The translations under genes and the position numbers were made by a program. This document shows positions 44,996-54,346 of a stretch of 64,000 nt of DNA, in pieces. Numbering within the stretch: the stretch's first letter is position 1; each line of letters opens with the position of its first letter. The stretch covers positions 1 to 64,000 of the forward strand of contig NZ_MWQY01000006.1 of assembly GCF_002087085.1 (NCBI RefSeq). The letters run 5' to 3'. The stretch comes from Marispirochaeta aestuarii (lineage in GTDB: Bacteria; Spirochaetota; Spirochaetia; JC444; Marispirochaetaceae). The notes beneath the pieces were generated by a model. It did no database searches, was not told the DNA's origin, and saw only the letters and a list, made by a program, of their open reading frames with translations.

Positions 44996-45949
44996 ATGCG
45001 AAAGATCATCTGTGCTGTTCTTGTACTGTCTGTTGTATCTTCAATCTGTTTCGCCGGCGGGGAAGCGGAGAAACCCCTGGAAGCGATTAACGTCTCCTAC
45101 GTAAAATCCCCTTTCAATCTGCCGCAGATAATCATGAAAAAGCGGGGAATGCTGGACAAGGCATTCGCTGAGGAGGGAATCCGGGTAGGCTATCACGCGA
45201 TAGAATCCGGGTCGCAGCAGGCCCAGGCCATGGCTGCGGGCTCGCTGGATATAGGCGGGGTCATGAATACCACCTCGGTGCTTCTGGCGACGGCCGCCGG
45301 AAACGATGTACGCATAATCTCCGGTTTCAGCCGTCCGGAAGGGATCTTTGCCATTGTCAGCGCGGATCCGTCGATTACAGGGATCCGGGATCTGCAGGGA
45401 AAAAAGGCAGGAGGGCCCAAGGGAACAGTCCTTCATCAACTGCTGGCGGCCGCCATGGAATCGCAGGGCCTGGATATTTCTGACCTGGAGTTCCTCCAGA
45501 TGTCCATTCCCCAGGCCTCCACGGCTATGCTGGCCGGACACCTGGACGCTGCCCTGCTGGCGGGGAGCATTCTGATACAGGCCCGAAACAGCGGCGCCCA
45601 TGTTGTCGTTACCGCCGAAGGACTCGTAAGTCCGAAACTGGTCATATGCGCCCGGGGAGGATTTCTTGAGTCCCATCCTGAAGCCGTGGATCTCTATTTA
45701 CAAATACACAGGGAAGCCCTTGCCTGGATGAAGGCGAATGAAGAGGAGGCCCTCCGGATCGGCGCAGAGGAACAGGGGATATCCCTGGATGATGCCAGGA
45801 TACTCTACGAGTGGACTCGTTTTACCGACAGGCTGATCCCTGAGGATCTGGAAACAATGAGAGACGATATCAGGTTCATGCTGCAGAACGGGATGCTCAC
45901 CAGAGAGACGGCCCCCGAAAACTGCATAGCCCCCTTTGCCCTGCCTTAA
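44996..45949 (+). CDS. ABC substrate-binding protein, SsuA/TauA/NMT1 type
   Basis: This 317-residue secreted protein has a signal peptide (about 1-20, [11 protein letters not shown] at the junction) and the NMT1/SsuA fold: [38 protein letters not shown], then [16 protein letters not shown]. This family binds sulfonates, nitrate, taurine or pyrimidine precursors of thiamine. It starts 3 bp after the ATPase gene. Its stop overlaps by 4 bp with that of the convergent chemoreceptor. Confidence 0.92.
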   Translation: MRKIICAVLVLSVVSSICFAGGEAEKPLEAINVSYVKSPFNLPQIIMKKRGMLDKAFAEEGIRVGYHAIESGSQQAQAMAAGSLDIGGVMNTTSVLLATAAGNDVRIISGFSRPEGIFAIVSADPSITGIRDLQGKKAGGPKGTVLHQLLAAAMESQGLDISDLEFLQMSIPQASTAMLAGHLDAALLAGSILIQARNSGAHVVVTAEGLVSPKLVICARGGFLESHPEAVDLYLQIHREALAWMKANEEEALRIGAEEQGISLDDARILYEWTRFTDRLIPEDLETMRDDIRFMLQNGMLTRETAPENCIAPFALP

Positions 45950-47583
45950 AGCTGTCTGCCGGGCTCTCCGGACTCCCCGGAGAGCTCCTTTATGGAACGG
46001 TGGAGGGACGCAGTACGCCGGGCGGTCTCGTTGATTATGCCGTCCAGGTGCTGCACAGCCCCCTGAATGCTCTGTACCGATCCGCTTACAACCTCGGAAG
46101 CGGAGGTTATATCGGTTACCATGGATTCTATGGCAGTCACATTGCGGCCGATTTCGTTCTGGTCATTCCCGATCTCCTGGGAGCCTTCGTTTATTATCAC
46201 CGAACCGTCCTGAAGGGACTGCATTGCATTCATGATCTCCGTTCCGGCAAGACTCAACTCACGGGTTGACCCGGCGATCTCCTGGAAGGCCTCCAGGACC
46301 TCCTGGTTTCCCGAGTAGATGGAGGCCATCACCTGATTCAATTTTTCCGCATTTTCCACGGTCGCTTTCAGGGATGTCATAAGGCTCTTGAGGGTCGAGT
46401 CGATGGTGGTACTGTTTTCAGCCACTGACATGGCGAGTTTACGGATCTCGTCAGCTACGACGGCGAAGCCTCTGCCCGCATCTCCCGCATGAGCGGCTTC
46501 GATGGCGGCATTCATGGAGAGAATATTCGTCTGGGAAGCGATGGAACCGACGATACTGTTGATCTCCATAAGATCTTCCATTTGCCGGTTTACATGTTCA
46601 AAGGCCTTGTTGGTATCATCCAGCTGTTCCATGCCTTCTTTACTGGTAATCATCAGCTTCTCGGCGACATCTTTCTTGGCTCCGGATATGCCGGCCACGG
46701 AATTGAGGGAGGCGGCCATTTCATTTACAGATGCTGTGGTCTCCTGGACAAAGGTGTTCTGTTCCTGTACCTGGGGAATAAAGGATGCGGCCTTGCTGCC
46801 TGTTCTGTCGCTCAAGGTCTTGACCCGGGAGACGCTGTCCAGCAGGGCCCGGGTACGTTCATTCAGGAGTCCGATATGATCTGATATCTGTTCGAGGTCG
46901 GTTCTGGACTGCTGGAAGTCCCTGCTCATGGATGCCACGACTTCGCTGTTGTCACCAGCTTCGTAGACCACCGAGCGGATTCCCCGCAGGGAGTCTTCTA
47001 TCTTTCTGTTGTTCTCCTCCAGTACCAGCATCGCCTGCCGGGAAGCCCGGGCGGTCCGGAAAGCGAACATGAGCATGAGCAGATAGATTACCGAACCCAC
47101 CACAATACGGTCCGCCATGTCGGGATTCAGACCCCCAAGGGCAGGAGCCAGCAGCATCATGGCCGTAAATACCACGACGGCAAAGCCCAGGATACCCGTA
47201 GCCAGGGTATGCCACTCGGACTCGCTGACAACAAGAGAAAGTACAAGAGGAAGGACCATGTAGAACATAACCGTATGAACCTGGTAACTCGACTCGAAAT
47301 CCAGCAGCATAGAAAGCGCCGTCATTCCCAGCAGGGCGATTACAAGGGGAAAGTTGCTGGCGAAGCGGTAATGCCCTCGAAAGAGCATGAAAAGTGAAAA
47401 AACCATGGTCAGCCAGATTGTAAAAACAAGTCCAAAGCTTGTGTAATCCCCGACGATAATATCGTTAACCAGGGCCACCGGCAAAACGGCACATATCAGT
47501 ACAAGGACAAAAAATACCCCGGGGACCCTGGTCCGTACCACAATCCCTCTATCTGCATATAAAGCCTTCAGCTTCCTGATCAT
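45946..47583 (-). CDS. Chemoreceptor with a multi-helix membrane N-terminus
   Basis: This 545-residue receptor has about six hydrophobic helices in residues 20-180 and no periplasmic sensor domain. It therefore probably senses membrane state, a hydrophobic ligand or a partner protein. The cytoplasmic signalling domain has the conserved tip [32 protein letters not shown] (residues about 340-370). There is no HAMP domain that I can recognise. GGGAG precedes the ATG by eight bases. Transcribed alone. Confidence 0.88.
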   Translation of the reverse strand: MIRKLKALYADRGIVVRTRVPGVFFVLVLICAVLPVALVNDIIVGDYTSFGLVFTIWLTMVFSLFMLFRGHYRFASNFPLVIALLGMTALSMLLDFESSYQVHTVMFYMVLPLVLSLVVSESEWHTLATGILGFAVVVFTAMMLLAPALGGLNPDMADRIVVGSVIYLLMLMFAFRTARASRQAMLVLEENNRKIEDSLRGIRSVVYEAGDNSEVVASMSRDFQQSRTDLEQISDHIGLLNERTRALLDSVSRVKTLSDRTGSKAASFIPQVQEQNTFVQETTASVNEMAASLNSVAGISGAKKDVAEKLMITSKEGMEQLDDTNKAFEHVNRQMEDLMEINSIVGSIASQTNILSMNAAIEAAHAGDAGRGFAVVADEIRKLAMSVAENSTTIDSTLKSLMTSLKATVENAEKLNQVMASIYSGNQEVLEAFQEIAGSTRELSLAGTEIMNAMQSLQDGSVIINEGSQEIGNDQNEIGRNVTAIESMVTDITSASEVVSGSVQSIQGAVQHLDGIINETARRTASLHRSIKELSGESGEPGRQL

Positions 47584-47693
47584 CTTGATCGCTCCCGTAA
47601 CCGCGTAGAATCGAATATGTCTGATTAATTAAGGGTAGTACAGTTTGTTATCGATATGCAATACTAATAAGCTCAAATCTGCCAAAATCTGCA

Positions 47694-49061
47694 TCACTGA
47701 GATTGAATATAGCGCTCTTCCTCTTCATGTATGCTGTGCATTATCCACAGGTAGGAGAAAATACCGCCGGCGACATTGGCCAGAAAAGCAGCCCCGAAGA
47801 TCCCCGCCACACCGAAAAGATATCGCAGAAAAAGAGCCAGGGGAATATACAGCAGAAACATCCGGGTAAGGCTTACCATGGCGGACCTCAAAGGTCTGTT
47901 CAGGCCGTTGAAACCGGAGCTGACAATCAGCAGAACCCCGTGAAAACCGTAACTCGCCGTTACAATCAACAGGTACAGGGACGTAACCTCAACAACTTCC
48001 GGATTGTCCGAGAAAATCCCCGCTATCTGATGCCTGCCCAGAATAACCGCGGCAACCCATAGAAGGCCCCACAGCATGGAGTAAAGCGAGGCCGCCCGAA
48101 GTCCCTGTACGGAACGTCCGTACTCCCGGGCTGCGGAGTTCTGGCCGACAAAAGGGACTATTACCGAGGCCAGGGCACGCATGAACGCGAGCACGAAGGT
48201 CTCAATCCTCGAGGCTACACCGAAGCCGGCAACCGCAGCAGGTCCGTAAACGGATATCAGGCGGGTAATAATCCCCACAGAGACAGGCATGATCATATTG
48301 GTCGCCATTGCCGGAAGCCCCACAAAAATAAGGCGTTTCCAGATCCCGAGAATCACAGCAGGACGAAGACCGTGGAAACCGATCATCCTTTCCCTGCGGG
48401 AGATAATCGTCATGGAGATGCTGAGTGTGGTCGCCCGGCCGATTACGGTGGCCAGGGCCGCACCCTTTATTCCCATCACCGGAAACGGACCAGGGCCGAA
48501 GATCAGCAGAGGGTCGATGATAACGTTCATCGTCGCTCCGATGATCATGATCAGGGCGGGAGTCCGTGTGTCTCCGGTGGCCCGGAGGGCGTTATTCCCC
48601 AGCATCGGGAATACGACAAAAGGCATGCCGAATAGCCATATATTCATGTAATCGAGAATATAAGGCAGGGTTTGCTGGTCAGCCCCGAGGGAAATGAAGA
48701 TGGGTTCCAGGAGGGGACGAAGCAGAGAGACAAGTATAACAACCAGAAAAAAGGCAAACATCAGCGCGCTGGTAACGATGCGCCGGACTTCTCCATCATC
48801 CCCCGAACCAATTGCCCTGGAAACCAGGGTGGAGGTACCGACACCGAGCCCCAGGGCAATGCTGTTGACCACAAAGACCAGGGGAAAGGTAAAGCTCATC
48901 GCCGCCAGGGGAATTGTTCCCAGACGGCCGACAAAATAGGTATCCGCCAGGTTAAATGCAACCATCCCGAGGATTCCCGCCAGCATGGGAACTGCCATTC
49001 CAAATACCTGAGAACCGGGATCACCGCTGGTGAGTGTTGCTCGTTGAGTAGAACCGGGCAT
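47694..49061 (-). CDS. MATE-family efflux transporter
   Basis: This 455-residue exporter has twelve helices in two related halves (GSQVFGMAVPMLAGILGMVAFNLADTYFVGRLG at the start; GLPAMATNMIMPVSVGIITRLIS at the second half). It belongs to the MATE group that exports cationic compounds or drugs with Na+ or H+. AGGAGG lies before the ATG. Divergent from the ZIP transporter by about 300 bp. Substrate unknown. Confidence 0.92.
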   Translation of the reverse strand: MPGSTQRATLTSGDPGSQVFGMAVPMLAGILGMVAFNLADTYFVGRLGTIPLAAMSFTFPLVFVVNSIALGLGVGTSTLVSRAIGSGDDGEVRRIVTSALMFAFFLVVILVSLLRPLLEPIFISLGADQQTLPYILDYMNIWLFGMPFVVFPMLGNNALRATGDTRTPALIMIIGATMNVIIDPLLIFGPGPFPVMGIKGAALATVIGRATTLSISMTIISRRERMIGFHGLRPAVILGIWKRLIFVGLPAMATNMIMPVSVGIITRLISVYGPAAVAGFGVASRIETFVLAFMRALASVIVPFVGQNSAAREYGRSVQGLRAASLYSMLWGLLWVAAVILGRHQIAGIFSDNPEVVEVTSLYLLIVTASYGFHGVLLIVSSGFNGLNRPLRSAMVSLTRMFLLYIPLALFLRYLFGVAGIFGAAFLANVAGGIFSYLWIMHSIHEEEERYIQSQ

Positions 49062-49225
49062 TCAACCTCCTGCCGCCAGGTTATAAGCCTATCGGTATCC
49101 TTTACTCCGGTCAATCGCCCGAAGAATATCTGCAAAATTCTACTTTGACGACGGCAGAAAATACTCTATTTTTTATATACAGGGAAGCTCTGAAAACGTG
49201 GTATTTTTACCCTAGTCAAGGAGGA

Positions 49226-49286
49226 AAGATTTTGTAGCGCCCGCAAAGTCTTGTGGTAGCAAGTGGTGAGGACCGCGGGAAATCTT
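49226..49286 (+). ncRNA. Candidate structured leader of the ZIP transporter
   Basis: Three nested stems can form: AAGATTT (49226-49232) with AAATCTT (49280-49286), CCCGC (49240-49244) with GCGGG (49275-49279), and CTTG (49250-49253) with CAAG (49260-49263). The outer two stack directly on the 3' side. It ends 71 bp before the transporter start. A metal-responsive leader is possible, but I do not recognise a known riboswitch class. Confidence 0.4.
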
Positions 49287-49357
49287 GACGACGCAGATTA
49301 TGGGGAAAAGAGTAGTTTAAGAGGTGCCCTGCAGGTACTGTATTGTGGAGGATCAAA

Positions 49358-50170
49358 ATGTTTGAATGGCTTTCAGGTTTCAGCCCGGTTACCCAGGCAC
49401 TTTTTGCGACCCTTTTCACCTGGTCTGTTACCGCCCTCGGCGCTGCAATGGTCTTCTTTTTTAAATCGGTGGAGAAAAAGTATCTCGATGGCATGCTTGG
49501 GTTCGCCGCCGGGGTTATGACCGCTGCAAGTTTCTGGTCGCTGCTGGCGCCGGCCATCGATTTATCCGAAGAGATGGGACTGATCATCTGGGTCCCGCCT
49601 CTTGTGGGGTTTCTTGCAGGCGGTGTTTTTCTCCGTCTCATTGATCTCGTGCTCCCTCATCTGCACATGGGTGAGGATATAGAACAGGCTGAGGGGCTCC
49701 ATACCCAATGGAAAAAAAGCATCCTCCTCGTACTGGCGATTACACTGCACAATATACCCGAGGGACTGGCCGTAGGAGTCGCCTTCGGTGCCGTAGCCGC
49801 CGGCATACCCTCCGCCTCCATGGCCGGAGCCGTCGCCCTCGCCATGGGAATCGGACTGCAGAACTTTCCCGAAGGAACGGCCATCTCCGTACCCCTGCGA
49901 AGGGAAGGACTGTCCAGGGGGAAGGCCTTCTTCTACGGCCAGCTTTCAGGCATTGTTGAACCCATGGCAGGGGTTCTGGGGGCGGCCCTTGTGCTGTGGA
50001 TGCGGCCGATCCTGCCCTATGCACTGGCCTTTGCCGCAGGGGCCATGATTTTTGTCGTGGTGGAGGAGGCGATCCCGGAATCCCAGAATTCAGGGAATAC
50101 CCACATTGCAACCCTGGGTGCAATGCTCGGCTTTGCCATTATGATGAGCCTGGACGTGGCACTGGGATAA
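49358..50170 (+). CDS. ZIP-family divalent metal transporter
   Basis: This 270-residue membrane protein has about eight helices and imports zinc or another divalent metal, resembling the GufA/ZupT branch. The two metal-site helices are intact: [14 protein letters not shown] and [18 protein letters not shown] six bases before the ATG at 49358 fixes the start; the open frame extending to a TTG at 49343 contains the ribosome site itself. A foldable leader precedes it. Confidence 0.92.
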   Translation: MFEWLSGFSPVTQALFATLFTWSVTALGAAMVFFFKSVEKKYLDGMLGFAAGVMTAASFWSLLAPAIDLSEEMGLIIWVPPLVGFLAGGVFLRLIDLVLPHLHMGEDIEQAEGLHTQWKKSILLVLAITLHNIPEGLAVGVAFGAVAAGIPSASMAGAVALAMGIGLQNFPEGTAISVPLRREGLSRGKAFFYGQLSGIVEPMAGVLGAALVLWMRPILPYALAFAAGAMIFVVVEEAIPESQNSGNTHIATLGAMLGFAIMMSLDVALG

Positions 50171-50213
50171 GGACAGGACAAACGTTCCGCATTCCTGAAC
50201 ATTCTACCACATT

Positions 50214-50255
50214 ATGAAACAATTTGCTTGAAATGGTCGCTTTTCATGGTACAAT
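50214..50255 (+). promoter_or_regulatory. Promoter and IclR-like site of the GH105 gene
   Basis: TTGAAA (50228-50233) and TACAAT (50250-50255) are 16 bp apart, 25 bp before the start codon. ATGAAAC at 50214-50220 and TTTCAT within the spacer (50242-50247) are the half-sites also found at the iclR and kduI control regions. Confidence 0.5.
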
Positions 50256-50279
50256 AGCCGGCGAGGAGATCATGAGAAG

Positions 50280-51389
50280 ATGAATACAAATCTTATGAAT
50301 GAATTCACCCGGCAGTACATGAAGGCGGAGGGAAAATGGTTCGACCTTCGCTGGCATTATGTTCCCGGATGTATCATGAAAAGCTATCTCGATCTGTACG
50401 AAGTCACGGAGAATAACGAGTACCTGGATTTCGTAAAATCCTATATAGACCGGCTCTTTGACGAGAAGGATAATCCCATCGGTTTCAGGGAAACCGAATA
50501 CAATATTGATCAAGTACGGATCTGCAAGACCGTACTCGACCTTTACGCCATCTTTCCGGAAGAGAAGTATAAAAAGGCTGCAGACCGAATTTTTCAGCAG
50601 TTCGAGAACTATCCCCGCACAAAGGAGGGGAGTTTCTGGCACAAGGAGTTCTACTACAACCAGGTATGGCTTGACGGACTCTACATGGGGCAGCCCTTCT
50701 ACGTGCACTACATCAGGGATTTTCTGCCCGATAAGGACTATTCCGATACCATAAACCAGTTCGAGGTGTGCAGAAAACGGCTCTACGATCCGGAGCTCAA
50801 ACTCTACAAGCACGCCTATGATGAGGCAAAGAAGATGGACTGGGCGGACAGGCAGACCGGTCGCTCTTCCATTGTCTGGCTCAGGGCCGTCGGATGGTAC
50901 CTGATGGCCCTGGTGGACGTCATGGAAATCATCGGCCCCGAAGAAACAGGATACCCGGTTTTGCAGGATCTGCTGACCGAAGCCCTTGAAGGACTCATGC
51001 CCTATCGCCACGAAAGCGGAATGTGGTACCAGGTTGTCGACCAGGGCGGCAGGGAGAACAACTATCTGGAAACCAGCGGAACCTGCATGGCCTCATATGC
51101 CATGTTGAAGGGAGTGCGCATGGAGATCCTCCCGCAGGAGTACCGGAAACGGGGACTTGAATCCCTCGAGGGTACAGTGGAGCAGTACCTGCATAAAAAA
51201 GACGGTGAGATCCTAATCGGCGGCATCTGCCGCAGCGCCGGTCTCGGAATGCATCCGGAGGCACAATACATGAGAGATGGAAGCTACGACTATTACACCA
51301 CCGGGGAACAGGTAGTCGAGAACAACGGTCACGGGGTTGCTCCCCTTTTTATGGCCTATGCAGAGTCTCTCAGGATCTCAGAAATATAA
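50280..51389 (+). CDS. GH105 unsaturated rhamnogalacturonyl hydrolase
   Basis: This 369-residue cytoplasmic enzyme has the alpha/alpha-barrel of the YteR/YesR family, which removes the unsaturated galacturonyl residue left by pectin (rhamnogalacturonan) lyases. The catalytic region NQVWLDGLYMGQPF (acid D132) is intact, as are RQTGRSSIVWLRAVGWYLMA and ETSGTCMASYAM. The normal length for the family is about 370. GAGGAG and GAGAAG precede the ATG. The next gene overlaps it by one base. Its product would feed the KduI pathway. Confidence 0.9.
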   Translation: MNTNLMNEFTRQYMKAEGKWFDLRWHYVPGCIMKSYLDLYEVTENNEYLDFVKSYIDRLFDEKDNPIGFRETEYNIDQVRICKTVLDLYAIFPEEKYKKAADRIFQQFENYPRTKEGSFWHKEFYYNQVWLDGLYMGQPFYVHYIRDFLPDKDYSDTINQFEVCRKRLYDPELKLYKHAYDEAKKMDWADRQTGRSSIVWLRAVGWYLMALVDVMEIIGPEETGYPVLQDLLTEALEGLMPYRHESGMWYQVVDQGGRENNYLETSGTCMASYAMLKGVRMEILPQEYRKRGLESLEGTVEQYLHKKDGEILIGGICRSAGLGMHPEAQYMRDGSYDYYTTGEQVVENNGHGVAPLFMAYAESLRISEI

Positions 51390-52222
51390 TGAAACTCGGC
51401 ATCCGGGCCCACGATATGGGCATGAAGGAGTCCTTTGAGGAGGTCGCCAGATCCGCAGGGGAACTGGGGTTTGAATCGGTTCAGCTCGTCCTTCACAAGG
51501 CCGTAAGAAATGCCCGTCATCAGGCGGGGGAGCTTTCCCCGGAGTACTGCAGCCGCATACGAAGGGCCTTTGAAGGGCAGGGCCTGGAAATCGCCCTGCT
51601 GGGAGCCTACTTCAACTGGTTCCACGATGAGGGTGCCCGGGGGAAAGCCAAATACATCGACCATCTGCGCCATGCAAAGGCGATGGGAAGCCCCATGGTC
51701 GGAACCGAGGTCCAGGGGGTGCGGAAGGACCGCTGGGGTAGCATCCCTGAAAACGAAAGCCCGGAAGCCTGGTCCCTGGTGATTGAGACAGCAGGAGAGC
51801 TTGCTGAAGCTGCACAGGAAGCCGGTGTTCTGGCAGGTATCGAAGGAGCCTGCTCCCATGTCCTTTCCACCCCGCGAAAGGTTCTTGAGCTGACCGAACA
51901 GGCCGGTCCGGAGGGTTTTGCCCTGATCTTCGACCTCTTCAATTTCCTGAATCAGCATAACTACACGGAACAGCGGCGGATCATCGATGAAGCTCTGGAG
52001 CTGTACGGTGAAAAACTGGCGGTGGTCCACTGCAAGGACTTTGTGCCGAAAAAGGATTCTCTTGAGCAGGTTCCCCCGGGGGAAGGCCTTTTCGACTACC
52101 CCTATCTGATACGGAGGCTGAAAAGCCTTGGCCGGGACGATATGCACCTGATATTCGAGGGAGTCACCGGAGACGCCATAGTAAGCAGCCGGGACCATAT
52201 TCTCCGTCTTATGGAGCAGTAG
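51389..52222 (+). CDS. Sugar phosphate isomerase/epimerase, xylose isomerase-like
   Basis: This 277-residue TIM-barrel protein belongs to the AP endonuclease 2/xylose isomerase-like family. Metal-site residues probably include the Glu in LAGIEGACSHV, the Asp in LIFDLFNFLN, the His in VVHCKDF and the Glu in HLIFEGVTG. It is coupled to the GH105 gene (TAATG overlap) and probably acts on a sugar released from pectin fragments. The exact sugar is unknown. Confidence 0.85.
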   Translation: MKLGIRAHDMGMKESFEEVARSAGELGFESVQLVLHKAVRNARHQAGELSPEYCSRIRRAFEGQGLEIALLGAYFNWFHDEGARGKAKYIDHLRHAKAMGSPMVGTEVQGVRKDRWGSIPENESPEAWSLVIETAGELAEAAQEAGVLAGIEGACSHVLSTPRKVLELTEQAGPEGFALIFDLFNFLNQHNYTEQRRIIDEALELYGEKLAVVHCKDFVPKKDSLEQVPPGEGLFDYPYLIRRLKSLGRDDMHLIFEGVTGDAIVSSRDHILRLMEQ

Positions 52223-52223
52223 A

Positions 52224-52808
52224 TTACAGACCCTCCGGCCTCCAGGGTTCGGGGGGGCCCTCGTTTTCCGACTCCTCGATCAGAGCCGGCAGATAGATCA
52301 GGAGCCCCGGCCGACGGCGCATCAGAACGAACAGAATGCTGGAGGCGATAAAACTCAGACTCTCGTTGGCCCCCACCAGGAGCAGGCCTGAAAGGATACC
52401 CCCTTCGAAAAGGCTCAGGATCACTGCCCGGAGAACAACCATGAATCCCCAGGCCACAAACATATACAGAAGGGCGTAATAGGCGCTCGCCCGGATACGC
52501 TCCCTGCCTGCGGTGCGCAGAAGAATAAGCCCCCCGGCCAGACCACAGTACCCTGCCCCGTTGACAGCAACTGTCCCGATACCGCTTCCCGGCATCATAA
52601 GGGCGGAGGCGATACCAAAAAAAACAAGAGCCGGAAGGGCGGGGAGTCCCCAGCGGTAAAGGAATATCATGAGGGGCAGAAGGGCAATGGAAAAATAGAA
52701 GCCTGCGGAAAAAAACTTCAGCCCCCCCACGGCAATAAATTCGCCCGCAACTGCAAGGAACAGAAAAAAGATGAAATCCGGAATAAAGCTTCGTGTTGTG
52801 CTGTTCAT
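52224..52808 (-). CDS. Hypothetical membrane protein coupled to a MATE gene
   Basis: 194 residues with about six hydrophobic helices in residues 8-165 and a short charged tail. It overlaps the upstream MATE gene by 4 bp, so the two are translated together and may work together. I do not recognise a family. The glycine-rich helices (GAGYCGLAGGLILL) suggest close packing. Confidence 0.7.
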   Translation of the reverse strand: MNSTTRSFIPDFIFFLFLAVAGEFIAVGGLKFFSAGFYFSIALLPLMIFLYRWGLPALPALVFFGIASALMMPGSGIGTVAVNGAGYCGLAGGLILLRTAGRERIRASAYYALLYMFVAWGFMVVLRAVILSLFEGGILSGLLLVGANESLSFIASSILFVLMRRRPGLLIYLPALIEESENEGPPEPWRPEGL

Positions 52809-54205
52809 CCCTTTGCCGCCTCTTTATATTTTTTCCGGTCTCCCGCAATAGAAGGCCAGAACCTTTTGCGGAATATGAACACAGCCGTAAGGGCGCTGAT
52901 TCCGGTGAGCAGATTGCTCAGGAGCATGGTCATACCGATGCTTTCGTATCCCAGGTCGAGATAATCCCGGAGGATTATCAGGGGCGGCAGCCTGAACAGG
53001 AAGAGCCGCAGAACGTTAATGACCAGAATTACCTTGGCCATACCGAATCCGTAAAACAGCGAAAACAGGGCGCTGGACAAGGTCAGGGAGACAAAGGCCC
53101 AGCGTTCATAGGAGAGGATGGTCTTGATCTTCCCGATAAACACCGGGTCTCCGGCACCAAACAGACGCCCCAGGGGATCCATAAGGAGCCCCACGATAAT
53201 AAACCCTGCTGCGCCGATGGCGATGTTGATGACCAGGGTCCGGTAAAAGGAACCCAGGGCCCGCCGGTGAGACTGATTACCCAGGTTCTGGGCGATGATC
53301 GTGGTATTGCCGTCCATAACCCCGTTGGAAGTGATTATTACCGTCCCGGAAACCTGATTGGAAATTCCCAGGGCACCCACGGCGAGGCCGCCGTAAAAAG
53401 CCGACAGGGCGTTCATCCAGAGCTTTCCGAAACTGAAAGCAAAGCGCTCAACCATAATCGGCAGCGAAAGGGCCAGAAGGGGCTTAAGGTCGGCAACTCT
53501 CGGTTTCAGAGTAACCCGGGTTATCCGAAGAGGATTCTCCGGGGCCCTCATGCGTCTGAAAGCGATGCTGAGCATAAAAGCCTGGGCAATCAGGGAGGAT
53601 ATCGCCAGCATTATCACCCCGGTCTTCAGGAGGTAGACAAAAACACAGGAGAGGCCCAGTTTGATCAGCATTACCATCAGGTTAAGGATCATTATCAGCC
53701 TGCTGTGACCTTTGGCCCGCTCGATCCCGATAAAGACCATGTTGATGCAGCTCAGGGCGGATGTAAGGAGTTCCACGGTCAGAAAACCCCGGGCGGTGGG
53801 CATCAGCTCCGGCGGGGTTCGGGACATCCCGAGGATGGGATTATTGAACAGAATAAGCAGGACCAGCACCAGGGCCATGGAGAGACTGATAAAGATAAGA
53901 TTACCCGCGGAACGTCCGGCCTGTTCATCATCATAGGCACCAAAGTGACGGGCCACAACTATACTGCCTCCCGCAGCCAGCCCAAGGCTCACCGAATCAA
54001 AGACAAACTTGATCTGATGCACGAAGATTACCGCCGAAACCTCCAGGGAGCCGACGGAAGAGGCAATGATGGTGTCGAAAATCTTGAACACATGATTCAG
54101 AAGACTGAATACCACCAGGGGAAAGGAGATTCGGACAAGAACGGACCATAGATTACCGTGGAGGATGTTTTCGCGGGCAGTGGTTTCTTCGTTAATCTTC
54201 TTCAT
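52805..54205 (-). CDS. MATE-family transporter
   Basis: This 466-residue protein has twelve helices in two related halves (SVLVRISFPLVVFSLLNHVFKIFDTIIASSVG; ALSLPIMVERFAFSFGKLWMNAL). It is the second MATE protein in the window and not close to the first. Next to pectin genes it may export a small product or toxin; the substrate cannot be told. It starts a two-gene operon with the coupled membrane protein. GGAG lies three bases before the ATG. Confidence 0.9.
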   Translation of the reverse strand: MKKINEETTARENILHGNLWSVLVRISFPLVVFSLLNHVFKIFDTIIASSVGSLEVSAVIFVHQIKFVFDSVSLGLAAGGSIVVARHFGAYDDEQAGRSAGNLIFISLSMALVLVLLILFNNPILGMSRTPPELMPTARGFLTVELLTSALSCINMVFIGIERAKGHSRLIMILNLMVMLIKLGLSCVFVYLLKTGVIMLAISSLIAQAFMLSIAFRRMRAPENPLRITRVTLKPRVADLKPLLALSLPIMVERFAFSFGKLWMNALSAFYGGLAVGALGISNQVSGTVIITSNGVMDGNTTIIAQNLGNQSHRRALGSFYRTLVINIAIGAAGFIIVGLLMDPLGRLFGAGDPVFIGKIKTILSYERWAFVSLTLSSALFSLFYGFGMAKVILVINVLRLFLFRLPPLIILRDYLDLGYESIGMTMLLSNLLTGISALTAVFIFRKRFWPSIAGDRKKYKEAAKG

Positions 54206-54296
54206 AGGCTCCGGTGGTGCACAGGCATCGTGAGGATCAGTCTATCAGGAAATCATGACAGGGTCTCGACTTTGAGTCGTTCAGGGAATGAAAAGT

Positions 54297-54318
54297 CGCC
54301 CCGGGTAAACCCGGGGCG
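54297..54318 (-). terminator. Terminator of the uronate transporter operon
   Basis: CGCCCCGGGT (54297-54306) and ACCCGGGGCG (54309-54318) form a perfect, GC-rich stem 29 bp after the binding-protein stop. On the minus strand it is followed by ACTTTTCATT. The T tract is short, but the stem is very strong. Confidence 0.75.
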
Positions 54319-54346
54319 CAGGAAAAAGGAGGTAACTTTTTAGACA

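Noticed and set aside
52793-54151. 452-codon plus-strand open frame
   Set aside because: Antisense to the second MATE gene; translation is rich in Gln, His and Gly, typical of a shadow of membrane-protein codons.
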